This document shows, in pieces, positions 44,090-51,861 of a stretch of 64,000 nt of DNA; the first letter of the stretch is position 1; each line of letters starts with the position of its first letter. Below the pieces are notes generated by a model, which made no database searches, was not told where the DNA came from, and saw nothing but the letters and a program-made list of their open reading frames with translations. The DNA comes from Natronosalvus rutilus (GTDB taxonomy: Archaea > Halobacteriota > Halobacteria > Halobacteriales > Natrialbaceae), in assembly GCF_024204665.1 (NCBI RefSeq), contig NZ_CP100355.1:930001-994000 (forward strand), read 5' to 3'. The translations under genes were made by a program, and so were the position numbers.

Positions 44090-45679
44090 ATGACTGACAT
44101 TTCCACACAAGGTGCGATCGACGCGTCGCGGCGACGGCTCCTCACGGCGATCGCGGCGGCCGGCGGGGTGAGTCTCGCGGGGTGTACCAGCGACGACGGG
44201 AACGGTGACGGTGGGAACGGTGGCAGCGGGGACGGTGGTGGCGGGAACGGTGGCGGCGGAACCAGCGTCTCGCTCGGCATCGGACGGGGCGCGTGGGACC
44301 TGATTCCCGCGCGCGACACCGACTTCGACTCCAACAAAGTGTACTCGCTGATCTACAACAACCTCGTGGACATTACCCCCGAAGGGGAGTACGTCCCGCA
44401 GCTGGCGAGCGACTGGGAACTCGAGAGCGACACCCAGTACGTCTTCACCCTCGAGGAGGGCGTCACGTTCCACAACGGCGAGGAGTTCACCGCCTCGGAC
44501 GTCCAGTACACCTACGACTGGATCGAGACCGAGGAGAACCCCCGGAAGAACTACGTAAGCGCGATTGAGGACGTCGTCGTCGAGGACGATTACACGGTCC
44601 GCTTCGACCTCGCACACCCCCACGCGCCGTTCCTCGACAACATCGAGAAGGTGATGTGGCCGCTCTCGGAGGAGGCCGTCACCGAACACGGCGAGGACTA
44701 CAACTCGAACCCGGTCGGGACCGGGCCGTACGAACTGGTCGAGTGGAACTCGGGACAGAACGCGATCCTCCGAAAGTACGACGACTACTGGCAGGACGAC
44801 CTGCCGAACATCGACGAAATTGAGTTCCGTATCCTCCCCGACGAGTCGTCGATGATCTCCCAGCTCGAGACGGGGTCGATCCAGGCTGTCGACCAGATGT
44901 CACCCCAGTACGTCGACCAGGTCGAGAGTGCCAACGGCATCTCGGTCCTGCGAACCGAGGACGTCAGTTCCGGTCGCGTCGACTTCAACACCGACGTCGA
45001 ACCGCTCGACGACCGCCGGGTCCGTCGGGCCATCGCGTGGGCGATCGACAAGGAACAGATCGTTCAGACGGTCCTGCAGGGGTACGGCGAGGCCGGGAAG
45101 TCGATCCTCCCGAGTTCCTTCGCGGCCTATAACGGCGACCTCTCGGACTTCAATCACCCGAACGGGGACCCACAGCAGGCCCAGGACCTGCTCGCGGAAG
45201 CCGGCCAGGAGAATCTCTCGCTCGAGATCATCAGTTCGACGACGACCCAGCACGAACAGGCGGCGACGCTCGTCCAGAGCATGCTCGAGGACATCGGTGT
45301 CGAGGCGAGCGTGCAGACGCTGGACGGCTCGACGTTCTGGACCCGCGAGCAGGAGGGTGACTTCGAGATTGCCGTCTCTAACTGGGAGTCGTTCGCCGAT
45401 CCGGACGAGTTGCTCTACCTCCACCACACCGATGGCCTCAACGTCTGGAACATCAGCAACGACGAACTCGACAGCTTGCTCGAGGAACAGCGCCAGACGA
45501 CGGACCAGGAGGCCCGACAGGAACTCCTCGACGAGATTCAGCAGATCATCTACGAGGAAGCGTACTCCGTCTACACTTACTACCCCGAGCGGCTCCAGGG
45601 CGTTTCGGACCGCATAGAGGGATTCGAACAGTATCCCCACGGCTCGTTCCGGTCGCTCCACGAGGCGACTTACGAGTGA
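44090..45679 (+). CDS. Peptide-type (family 5) ABC transporter solute-binding lipoprotein, Tat-exported
   Basis: This 529-residue protein would bind its ligand outside the cell for the transporter encoded at 53415-57471. The N-terminus has a twin-arginine signal (RRRLL, residues 14-18) and a lipobox LAGC with Cys32, followed by a Gly/Asn/Asp-rich linker. The mature part has NLVDITPEGEYVPQLASDWELE and GTGPYELVEWNSGQ, typical of DppA/OppA-like proteins. Family members bind peptides but also sugars, nickel chelates and other solutes, so the ligand is open. It begins in front of the SDR operon, 138 bp away. Confidence 0.93.
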   Translation: MTDISTQGAIDASRRRLLTAIAAAGGVSLAGCTSDDGNGDGGNGGSGDGGGGNGGGGTSVSLGIGRGAWDLIPARDTDFDSNKVYSLIYNNLVDITPEGEYVPQLASDWELESDTQYVFTLEEGVTFHNGEEFTASDVQYTYDWIETEENPRKNYVSAIEDVVVEDDYTVRFDLAHPHAPFLDNIEKVMWPLSEEAVTEHGEDYNSNPVGTGPYELVEWNSGQNAILRKYDDYWQDDLPNIDEIEFRILPDESSMISQLETGSIQAVDQMSPQYVDQVESANGISVLRTEDVSSGRVDFNTDVEPLDDRRVRRAIAWAIDKEQIVQTVLQGYGEAGKSILPSSFAAYNGDLSDFNHPNGDPQQAQDLLAEAGQENLSLEIISSTTTQHEQAATLVQSMLEDIGVEASVQTLDGSTFWTREQEGDFEIAVSNWESFADPDELLYLHHTDGLNVWNISNDELDSLLEEQRQTTDQEARQELLDEIQQIIYEEAYSVYTYYPERLQGVSDRIEGFEQYPHGSFRSLHEATYE

Positions 45680-45817
45680 GTCGAAATATCTGAACGGATT
45701 ATTCTATCAACGGATCTCGTTGAACTCTGTTCTATAATTCTTCCAAAGTCGGAACAAAGTCCCGATATCGACCCCCGCATCCCAAAACTTCATGTCCGTT
45801 CGAACTGACCCTCGAGT

Positions 45818-46567
45818 ATGTCTGACAGTGACAGAAGCGTCCTCGTGACCGGGGCCGGGTCGGGGATGGGCGAAGCCACCGCCCGGCGGTTCGCGGCGAC
45901 GGGTGCGAACGTGCTGGTCGTCGACCTCGACGAAGAGGGGGCCGCGGCGACGGTCGGGGCGATCGAGGCCGACGGGGGGACCGCCCGGAGTCACGTCGCG
46001 GACGTGTCCGATCCAGCGGCCGTCGAGGGGATGATCGACCGCGCCGCCGAGGCGTTCGGCGGGCTGGACGTGCTCCACAACAACGCGGGCGTGCCCCAGG
46101 AGTCGACGCCCGTCGAGGACGTGACCGAGGAGACGTGGGACGCCACCGTCGACGTGAACCTCAAGAGCGCGTTTCTCGGGGCGAAGTACGCGGTGCCCGA
46201 ACTCAGGGAGAGCGACGCGGGCGTGATCCTCAACACGGCCTCGACCGCCGCGATTCGCCCGCGGACCGGGCTCTCGGCGTACGTCGCCTCCAAGGCCGGG
46301 ATGGTCGGCCTCACGAAGCAACTGGCGTACGAGCTCGCCGACGATGGGATTCGCGTCAACGCCATCTGCCCCGTCGCGACGGACACGCCGATGCTGCAGG
46401 ACTTCGCTGCCGGCGACCTGAGCGTCGAATCGATGCACGACACCATCCCGCTCGGGCGGCTCTGCGAACCAGAGGACGTCGCCGGCGCGGCTGTCTTCCT
46501 CGCCAGCGAGGACGCCTCGATGATCACCGGCACCGCCCTCGAGGTCGACGGGGGGCGCGACATCTGA
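45818..46567 (+). CDS. Short-chain dehydrogenase/reductase
   Basis: The 249-residue SDR has the NAD-binding TGAGSGMGEATA, NNAGVPQ, catalytic YVASK with Tyr and Lys and a serine in the preceding strand. The C-terminus ends GTALEVDGGRDI. It could oxidise a hydroxyl or reduce a carbonyl group in the imported compound. It is the first gene of the operon; the M20 ATG follows after 2 nt. Substrate cannot be read from the sequence. Confidence 0.92.
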   Translation: MSDSDRSVLVTGAGSGMGEATARRFAATGANVLVVDLDEEGAAATVGAIEADGGTARSHVADVSDPAAVEGMIDRAAEAFGGLDVLHNNAGVPQESTPVEDVTEETWDATVDVNLKSAFLGAKYAVPELRESDAGVILNTASTAAIRPRTGLSAYVASKAGMVGLTKQLAYELADDGIRVNAICPVATDTPMLQDFAAGDLSVESMHDTIPLGRLCEPEDVAGAAVFLASEDASMITGTALEVDGGRDI

Positions 46568-46569
46568 CC

Positions 46570-47835
46570 ATGACGACCCGAACTGCCATCGACGACGCCG
46601 TCGAGTCGCGCCAGGCGGACGGCCTCGAGTTCCTGACGGAGTTCCTCCGGATCGACACCGAGAACCCGCCCGGTCGAAACTACCGCGAGGGAGCCGAGTT
46701 CCTCCGGGAGCAACTCGAGGCCCGCGAGTACGACGTAGACGTGATCGACGTTCCCGACGAGGTCGTCGAGGAGCACTACCCCAACCGGACCGATCATGAC
46801 CGGATGAACGTCCTCGCTCGACTGGACGAGGGCCGAGAGGGGCCGGACGTCCACTTCACGGGCCACTACGACGTGGTCCCCGCGGGCGAGGACTGGGCCA
46901 CCGACCCCTACGAGCCGACCCTCGAGGACGGGAACCTCTACGCCCGCGGGTCCAGTGACATGAAATCCGGCATCGCCGCGAGCGTGCTGGCCGTCGACGC
47001 GCTTCGCGAGCTGGGTGTACCAATCGAGGGGTCGATTACCCAGAGCATGACCGTCGACGAGGAGACCGGGGGCTTCACCGGCCTCGGCGAACTGGTCCGG
47101 GAGGGACATATTTCCCGGGAGAACACCGACTACTGCATCTACACCGAGTGCTTCGACTCCTCGCGGATCTGCCTGGGCCACCGCGGCGTGTTGAAGTTCC
47201 GGGTTGTCACCCACGGCGAGAAAGCCCACGGCTGCATGGCCCACGGCGGGGAGAACGCCGTGATGGCGATGAACGACTTCCTCACCCGGATCGGCGAGTA
47301 TCGCGAGACCCTCCACGGACGAACGACGGACGAACCGGTCGTCCCTGCGGCGTCGGCCCGGGCGGACGTCTCCGCGACGATGATCGACGCGGGCTACTCC
47401 GAGAACGTGGTGCCCGACCGCTGTACGGCCACGTTCTACCGCGTGCTCGTCCCCGAGGAGAGCGTCGATGGCGCCCGCGAGGAACTCGAGGCGCTGATGG
47501 CCGAGACCGAGGCTGCGACGGGTGCGCGGGTCGGCTACGAGGAGATTATGTTCGCCGAACCCGCGCTCGTCTCGCGTGACTGCACCGTCGCCCAGACGTT
47601 CGCCCGAGAGATCGAACCCCACCACGGGCCGCCGGAGTACGTCGTCTCGCCGGGGTCGGACGACCAGCGCTTCGTTGTCAACGACGCCGGCATCGAGGAG
47701 TGCATCGTCTACGGGCCGGGTCTGCTCGAGCAGGCCCACGTCGAGGACGAGTACGTGCCCGTCGAGGAGGTCGTCACGGCTGCGAAGGTGATGGCCGCCG
47801 CGACGGCGGACCTGATGGGACATCTCGATGGCTGA
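46570..47835 (+). CDS. M20-family metallo-amidohydrolase (ArgE/DapE-like)
   Basis: M20 enzymes split amide bonds of N-acyl amino acids, dipeptides or carbamoyl compounds with two metals. The ligands and catalytic residues are in place: GHYDVVP, SSDMKSG, DEETGG, an acidic residue in YTECFD and the late His in LLEQAHVEDEYV. The 421-residue length is normal. Its stop overlaps the next ATG by 8 nt, so it is made together with the M20-like partner. A carnosinase-like or N-acyl-amino acid hydrolase activity fits the island. Confidence 0.92.
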   Translation: MTTRTAIDDAVESRQADGLEFLTEFLRIDTENPPGRNYREGAEFLREQLEAREYDVDVIDVPDEVVEEHYPNRTDHDRMNVLARLDEGREGPDVHFTGHYDVVPAGEDWATDPYEPTLEDGNLYARGSSDMKSGIAASVLAVDALRELGVPIEGSITQSMTVDEETGGFTGLGELVREGHISRENTDYCIYTECFDSSRICLGHRGVLKFRVVTHGEKAHGCMAHGGENAVMAMNDFLTRIGEYRETLHGRTTDEPVVPAASARADVSATMIDAGYSENVVPDRCTATFYRVLVPEESVDGAREELEALMAETEAATGARVGYEEIMFAEPALVSRDCTVAQTFAREIEPHHGPPEYVVSPGSDDQRFVVNDAGIEECIVYGPGLLEQAHVEDEYVPVEEVVTAAKVMAAATADLMGHLDG

Positions 47836-48793
47836 GTTGCCGTCGCCGGAAACGATTCGAGAGCGAGCACTCGAGGCGGGCGAACGTGGTTCGGACGGCT
47901 CCGACGAGGAAGCGGCCCGCGGCGGACGGGATCGGGGCGTCAACCTGCTCGTCGGCCCGCTCGACGACACCGATCCGCTGGCCGACCTCGAGGTCGCGAT
48001 CGATCCCGAAACCGGCGGGGCCGTCTATCGCGGACCACGGGCGGCCCGGGCGGGACTGCTCGCCGTCGCGGGAACCGTTGCCACAGACGAGGAGACGGCC
48101 GCCCGACTGTACTACCCCGACGCGGACCTCGCCGCAGACGGGCCCTGGCTCGTCCTCGAGCCTCTCGACGGACGACTTTCGACCGTCGTGCGGGGTCAAG
48201 CGAGGGTGTCGGTCGACCTCGAGCGCGCACCGGAGGCGAGCGCGAACTACCGGCGACTCGAGACCGACGAGAACCGACTGTCGGCCGTCCTCGAGGCCGC
48301 GAAGCCGTCCCACCCCCACTATCCGATCGAGGACGACCGGGACGGGGTGTTCACGACCGGAATGACCACCTTCTCGCTGACGGCCGTCGAGGCCGGTGAC
48401 GACCGGCTGACCGCCAGTGGTGAGGCCAGCAGCGAACGGCTAACGGTCGTCTTCGAGGCGGCGACGACGCCGACGACCGCCTTCGCCGAGGTCGAATCCC
48501 GGTTCGAATCCTGTCCGGGTGTCGAAGCGGTTCGCCTCGAGCGCGTCGCGGACGTCGACCGCGCCCGACCGTCTCGAGCGACGCGGACAGCAGTCGAGGG
48601 CGCCCACCAGGCGGTGCTCGGGGACTGCGCGTACGACTGGCTGGCGCCCGGATCGATCTTCGAGGCCGTGCCAACCCCCGAGAAGGTTGCGCTCGGAACC
48701 GGCGCGCCGGGCGAACCGTTCGACGCGGACGCGTTCACGATCGGGACGCGACTCCTCGAGGAGACGCTCGCCCGCGTGGAGGGATCGGTGTGA
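47828..48793 (+). CDS. M20-like protein without metal ligands (probable pseudoenzyme)
   Basis: The 321-residue protein follows the M20 order but the key residues are gone. LLVGPLDDTDPLAD stands where the metal His-x-Asp should be (His replaced by Pro), and YRGPRAARAGLLAV where the bridging aspartate of the DMKxG motif should be. Later parts (EPLDGRLSTVVRGQARV, LTVVFEAATTPTTAF, TAVEGAHQAVLGD) resemble the M20 dimerisation and C-terminal regions. It overlaps M20 by 8 nt and the LpxC-like gene by 4 nt. It may be a scaffold or regulatory partner. The relationship is my alignment by eye. Confidence 0.6.
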   Translation: MAELPSPETIRERALEAGERGSDGSDEEAARGGRDRGVNLLVGPLDDTDPLADLEVAIDPETGGAVYRGPRAARAGLLAVAGTVATDEETAARLYYPDADLAADGPWLVLEPLDGRLSTVVRGQARVSVDLERAPEASANYRRLETDENRLSAVLEAAKPSHPHYPIEDDRDGVFTTGMTTFSLTAVEAGDDRLTASGEASSERLTVVFEAATTPTTAFAEVESRFESCPGVEAVRLERVADVDRARPSRATRTAVEGAHQAVLGDCAYDWLAPGSIFEAVPTPEKVALGTGAPGEPFDADAFTIGTRLLEETLARVEGSV

Positions 48794-49575
48794 GGACGGT
48801 CGTCGCGCCCGTCGAGGGCGAGTACGTTCGCGTCGAATCCCGGTCGGAACCGGGCATCGAGGTCAACGGCATCCCGGCGACTCTCGAGTGCGTTCGCAAG
48901 GCGGACGTGCGCGTCGACCTCGTCGATCCGGACGCCGTCTGCACCGACGACGGCCGCGCGTTCGTGGTCGAACACGTCCTCGGCCCCCTCCGCCTCTGTG
49001 GTGTCACCGCCGCGTCCGTCACCGGAATCGCCAGCGAGTGGGACTTTTCCCGGCCGGAACACCGCTTCTGTTACGCGACGGCGCTCGGCCCCGACGCGGT
49101 CGTGAGCCACCCCGCGGGACTCCCGAATCCCGCGCTCGCGAAGGCCGTACGCGAGGTCGGCACGGAACCGATCGACGGCGAGACCCGCGCGACGCTCTCC
49201 GAGTCCGTGACCCGCGAGACCGATGTCGGCTCGATCACCGTCTCACCCGCCGAGACGGGATCGGGCGTCTCCCTCGACCTCGAATACGCCGGCGCGCGCT
49301 TCGGCGCGGACGTCCCCCACGACGGCGCTCGAGGCGACGTGATCGAGGCGATCACCACCGCGACGACGCCGTACCTCGCGCCCGACGCCGAGGTGGCCGT
49401 CACGCACGCCGCCGCCGACGTACTCTCGGACGTGGTGGTGCTCGGCGGCCTCGAGGACGTCCGCATCGAGGCGAGCCTGGGCGGGGCCTACCACGCCGAG
49501 ACGATTGGTGTAGCGCGACGTGCCCGCGAGCAGGGGGCCGTCACCGGGCTCGAACGCCCGGCGGCGGACCGGTGA
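48790..49575 (+). CDS. Divergent LpxC-like metallo-deacetylase candidate
   Basis: LpxC removes an acetyl group from a UDP-amino sugar in bacterial lipid A synthesis. This 261-residue protein keeps its landmarks: FVVEHVLG (Glu61, His62; E. coli Glu78, His79), THAAADVLSD (His206, Asp210, Asp214; E. coli His238, Asp242, Asp246) and His235, a possible match for His265, at similar spacing. The second half also follows the LpxC domain order (SESV, then SLDLEY). Lys239 is not kept. It has a GTG start overlapping the M20-like gene by 4 nt. Archaea make no lipid A, so another amide must be the substrate. Assignment is by motif alignment from memory. Confidence 0.55.
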   Translation: MRTVVAPVEGEYVRVESRSEPGIEVNGIPATLECVRKADVRVDLVDPDAVCTDDGRAFVVEHVLGPLRLCGVTAASVTGIASEWDFSRPEHRFCYATALGPDAVVSHPAGLPNPALAKAVREVGTEPIDGETRATLSESVTRETDVGSITVSPAETGSGVSLDLEYAGARFGADVPHDGARGDVIEAITTATTPYLAPDAEVAVTHAAADVLSDVVVLGGLEDVRIEASLGGAYHAETIGVARRAREQGAVTGLERPAADR

Positions 49576-49579
49576 CCTG

Positions 49580-49615
49580 TCAGATACCCGTGGAACCTAT
49601 CAAATACTCGTGAAG
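49580..49615. repeat. Direct repeat with 20-bp periodicity upstream of the Lrp gene
   Basis: TCAGATACCCGTGGAA (49580-49595) and TCAAATACTCGTGAAG (49600-49615) agree at 12 of 16 positions and are exactly 20 bp apart, two helical turns. They lie directly ahead of the TATA box of the Lrp-type gene. Tandem sites of this spacing are what an Lrp octamer would use for autoregulation; this is inference. Confidence 0.45.
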
Positions 49616-49622
49616 ACACACG

Positions 49623-49630
49623 TTTTTATG
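49623..49630 (+). promoter_or_regulatory. TATA box of the Lrp/AsnC gene
   Basis: TTTTTATG is centred about 27 bp upstream of the ATG at 49654, which predicts a leaderless transcript, separate from the upstream operon. Confidence 0.6.
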
Positions 49631-49653
49631 TGAGACGGCGGTCTACGTGAGGT

Positions 49654-50175
49654 ATGTCGAACACGCGCCCTCGTGGCGAAACCTTCGATCAGACGGACGT
49701 CGACCTCCTCGAGTACGTCGAGAATGACTTCGACGTCAACCTCAACGTCCTCTCGGAGGAACTCGGCCTGTCGAAATCCGCGATCCACTATCGACTCGAG
49801 AAACTCAAGGACCGGGGTGTTATCCGCGGGATCACGGCCGACCTCGATCCGGTGCCGTTCGGGCTGGACATGGTGGCGCTGACGGAGGTTTCGGTCACCC
49901 ACGAGCAGGGATACTCCGAGGACATCGGGACCGAACTCGCGGCGATCGACGGCATCGAACAGGTCTACTACACGATGGGCGACGTGGACTTCGTGACGAT
50001 CGTGCGCGTCCAGGACCGCGAGCAGATGAACGAGGTCATCGACGAAATCGTCGGCATCGAGGGCGTCAAGGAGACGTCCTCGCGGTTCGTCATGGACGAA
50101 ATCAAGAGCACTCCGCGGGTCGTCTCGGTGATGTCCGAGGAGATGAAGCGGGTCGTCCAGGACGGGGATCGCTGA
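49654..50175 (+). CDS. Lrp/AsnC-family transcription regulator
   Basis: The 173-residue protein has an N-terminal helix-turn-helix (DVDLLEYVENDFDVNLNVLSEELGLSKSAIHYRLEKL) and a C-terminal RAM ligand-binding domain (VALTEVSVTHEQGYSEDI). Such regulators sense amino acids. Position between the hydrolase operon and the divergent mmsA/aminotransferase pair makes it the likely regulator of the island. It has its own promoter with a direct repeat. The gene converges on mmsA. Confidence 0.93.
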   Translation: MSNTRPRGETFDQTDVDLLEYVENDFDVNLNVLSEELGLSKSAIHYRLEKLKDRGVIRGITADLDPVPFGLDMVALTEVSVTHEQGYSEDIGTELAAIDGIEQVYYTMGDVDFVTIVRVQDREQMNEVIDEIVGIEGVKETSSRFVMDEIKSTPRVVSVMSEEMKRVVQDGDR

Positions 50176-50215
50176 TCGACGTCTCGACTCGAGGCGCTTC
50201 GGACGGAGGACGGGG

Positions 50216-51685
50216 CTACGCGTTCGGCCAGCGCTCGATGTACACCGTCTCGTCGGTGTAGAACCGGACGACGTCCTCCGCCTGGGCGTGGAGGTCGCCG
50301 AAGAACGAGTCCTTTTGCCCACCGAAGTGGAAGAAGGCCATCGGTGCGGCCGTTCCCGCATTGACTGCGAGGTTGCCCGCCTCCGCTCGGTGGCGGAACT
50401 GCCGGGCCTCGGAACCGCTCTCGGTGAAGAGGCTCGCGGCGTTGCCGAAGTCGCTGCGGTTCATGACCTCGATTCCCTCCGCAACGCTCTCGACTGCCAT
50501 CGCGCCGAGGACGGGGCCGAATATTTCCTCTTGGCAGATGGTCATCTCGGGGGTCACGTCCCGGAAGAGACAGGGACCAAGGAAGTTGCCCTCGCCGTCG
50601 CGACCGACGTCCCGGCCGTCGACGACCAGTTCGGCCCCCTCCTCGAGGCCGGTTTCGACGTACTCTCGTACTCGCTCCTCGTGTTCGGGCGTGATCAGCG
50701 GGCCGACGGTAGTCTCGGGGTCGAGGCCGTCGCCGACGACCTGTTTCTCGGTCTCCGCGGCGAGGAGGTCGACGAACTCCTCGTAGACGCTCTCCTCGAC
50801 CAGCACGACGTCGTTGGCGAGGCAGCGCTCGCCCGAGCACGCCAGCGCGGAACTCACCGTCTTCTCGGCGGCGAACTCGAGGTCGGCGGTCGCGGAGACG
50901 ACGACGTGATTCTTCGCCCCGCCCTGGGCCTGAACGCGCTTTCCGTGGGCGGCCGCCTTCTCGTAGACGTGTTTCGCGACGGGGGTGGAACCGACGAAGG
51001 AGATGCCGGCGACGTCAGGGTGCTGGAGGAGGGCGTCGACGGTGTCGACGCTCCCGTTGACGAGCTGGACGACGCCGTCAGGGAATCTGGCCTCGTCGAT
51101 GAGTTCGAACAGCCGCTGGGTCACGAGCGGGTCCCGTTCGCTCGGTTTCAGAATGAAGCTGTTCCCGGTCGCGACCGCGTACGGGAGGAACCATAGCGGG
51201 ATCATGCCGGGGAAGTTGAACGGAGTAACGGCGGCGAACACGCCGAGGGGTTCCCTGACGGCCGTCTCGTCGATGTCGGGGGCGGCGTGCTGGACGTGTC
51301 CCGCCTGCATGAGCGTCGGGATGCCGCAGGCGACTTCGACGTTCTCGATGCCTCGACGGAGTTCCCCTCGAGCCTCGCCCATCGTCTTTCCGTGCTCGCG
51401 GACGAGGGTCTCCGTGAGTTCGTCCAGGTGTTCCTCGAGGAGGCGTTTCAGCTCGAACAGTGGCTGGATGCGCGCCTCGACGGGCGTCTCTCGCCAGTCC
51501 TCGAAGGCGGCCAGCCCCGCCTCGACGGCTGCGTCCACGTCCTCGCCGGTGCTGAAGCCGACGTATCCGAGGGCGTTGCCAGTCGCCGGATTCACCACGT
51601 TCTGGCCGTCCGCGCCCGGGGCGACCCACTCCCCGTCGACGTAGTTTTTCACCGTCCCGAACCGTTCGGTGGTATCGTGTGGCAT
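50216..51685 (-). CDS. mmsA: CoA-acylating (methyl)malonate-semialdehyde dehydrogenase
   Basis: The enzyme oxidises malonate or methylmalonate semialdehyde to acetyl-CoA or propionyl-CoA with loss of CO2. Catalytic Cys288 is in SGERCLAND, and the general base glutamate of ordinary aldehyde dehydrogenases is replaced (QAQGGAKN in place of LELGGK), the hallmark of the CoA-acylating group. Length is 489. It is divergent from the aminotransferase gene. Together they would turn beta-alanine or beta-aminoisobutyrate into acyl-CoA. Confidence 0.9.
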   Translation of the reverse strand: MPHDTTERFGTVKNYVDGEWVAPGADGQNVVNPATGNALGYVGFSTGEDVDAAVEAGLAAFEDWRETPVEARIQPLFELKRLLEEHLDELTETLVREHGKTMGEARGELRRGIENVEVACGIPTLMQAGHVQHAAPDIDETAVREPLGVFAAVTPFNFPGMIPLWFLPYAVATGNSFILKPSERDPLVTQRLFELIDEARFPDGVVQLVNGSVDTVDALLQHPDVAGISFVGSTPVAKHVYEKAAAHGKRVQAQGGAKNHVVVSATADLEFAAEKTVSSALACSGERCLANDVVLVEESVYEEFVDLLAAETEKQVVGDGLDPETTVGPLITPEHEERVREYVETGLEEGAELVVDGRDVGRDGEGNFLGPCLFRDVTPEMTICQEEIFGPVLGAMAVESVAEGIEVMNRSDFGNAASLFTESGSEARQFRHRAEAGNLAVNAGTAAPMAFFHFGGQKDSFFGDLHAQAEDVVRFYTDETVYIERWPNA

Positions 51686-51709
51686 TCGTCTAGGGCTGTC
51701 CGCCAGTCA

Positions 51710-51717
51710 CTATAAGG
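51710..51717 (-). promoter_or_regulatory. TATA box of mmsA
   Basis: CCTTATAG on the minus strand is centred about 28 bp upstream of the ATG at 51685, so the message is probably leaderless. The 176-bp region between mmsA and the aminotransferase is AT-rich and carries both promoters. Confidence 0.6.
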
Positions 51718-51861
51718 CTTCTGATATTATGAATATTGTACTCCCTATACATAGAAAATATGGACTGAATGCTGTGTCACCATGGAGTGTAGAATTTTGT
51801 CCGAGAAATCTGATTAAGGGATAAATATTAATCAATAGAGTCCGATAGCCGTGATAGGGAC

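Noticed and set aside
42736-44337. 533-codon open frame on the minus strand
   Set aside because: It spans the aldehyde dehydrogenase and the binding-protein promoter antisense. It ignores the clear TATA boxes there.
45991-47970. 659-codon open frame on the minus strand
   Set aside because: Antisense to the SDR and M20 genes, which have all family motifs.
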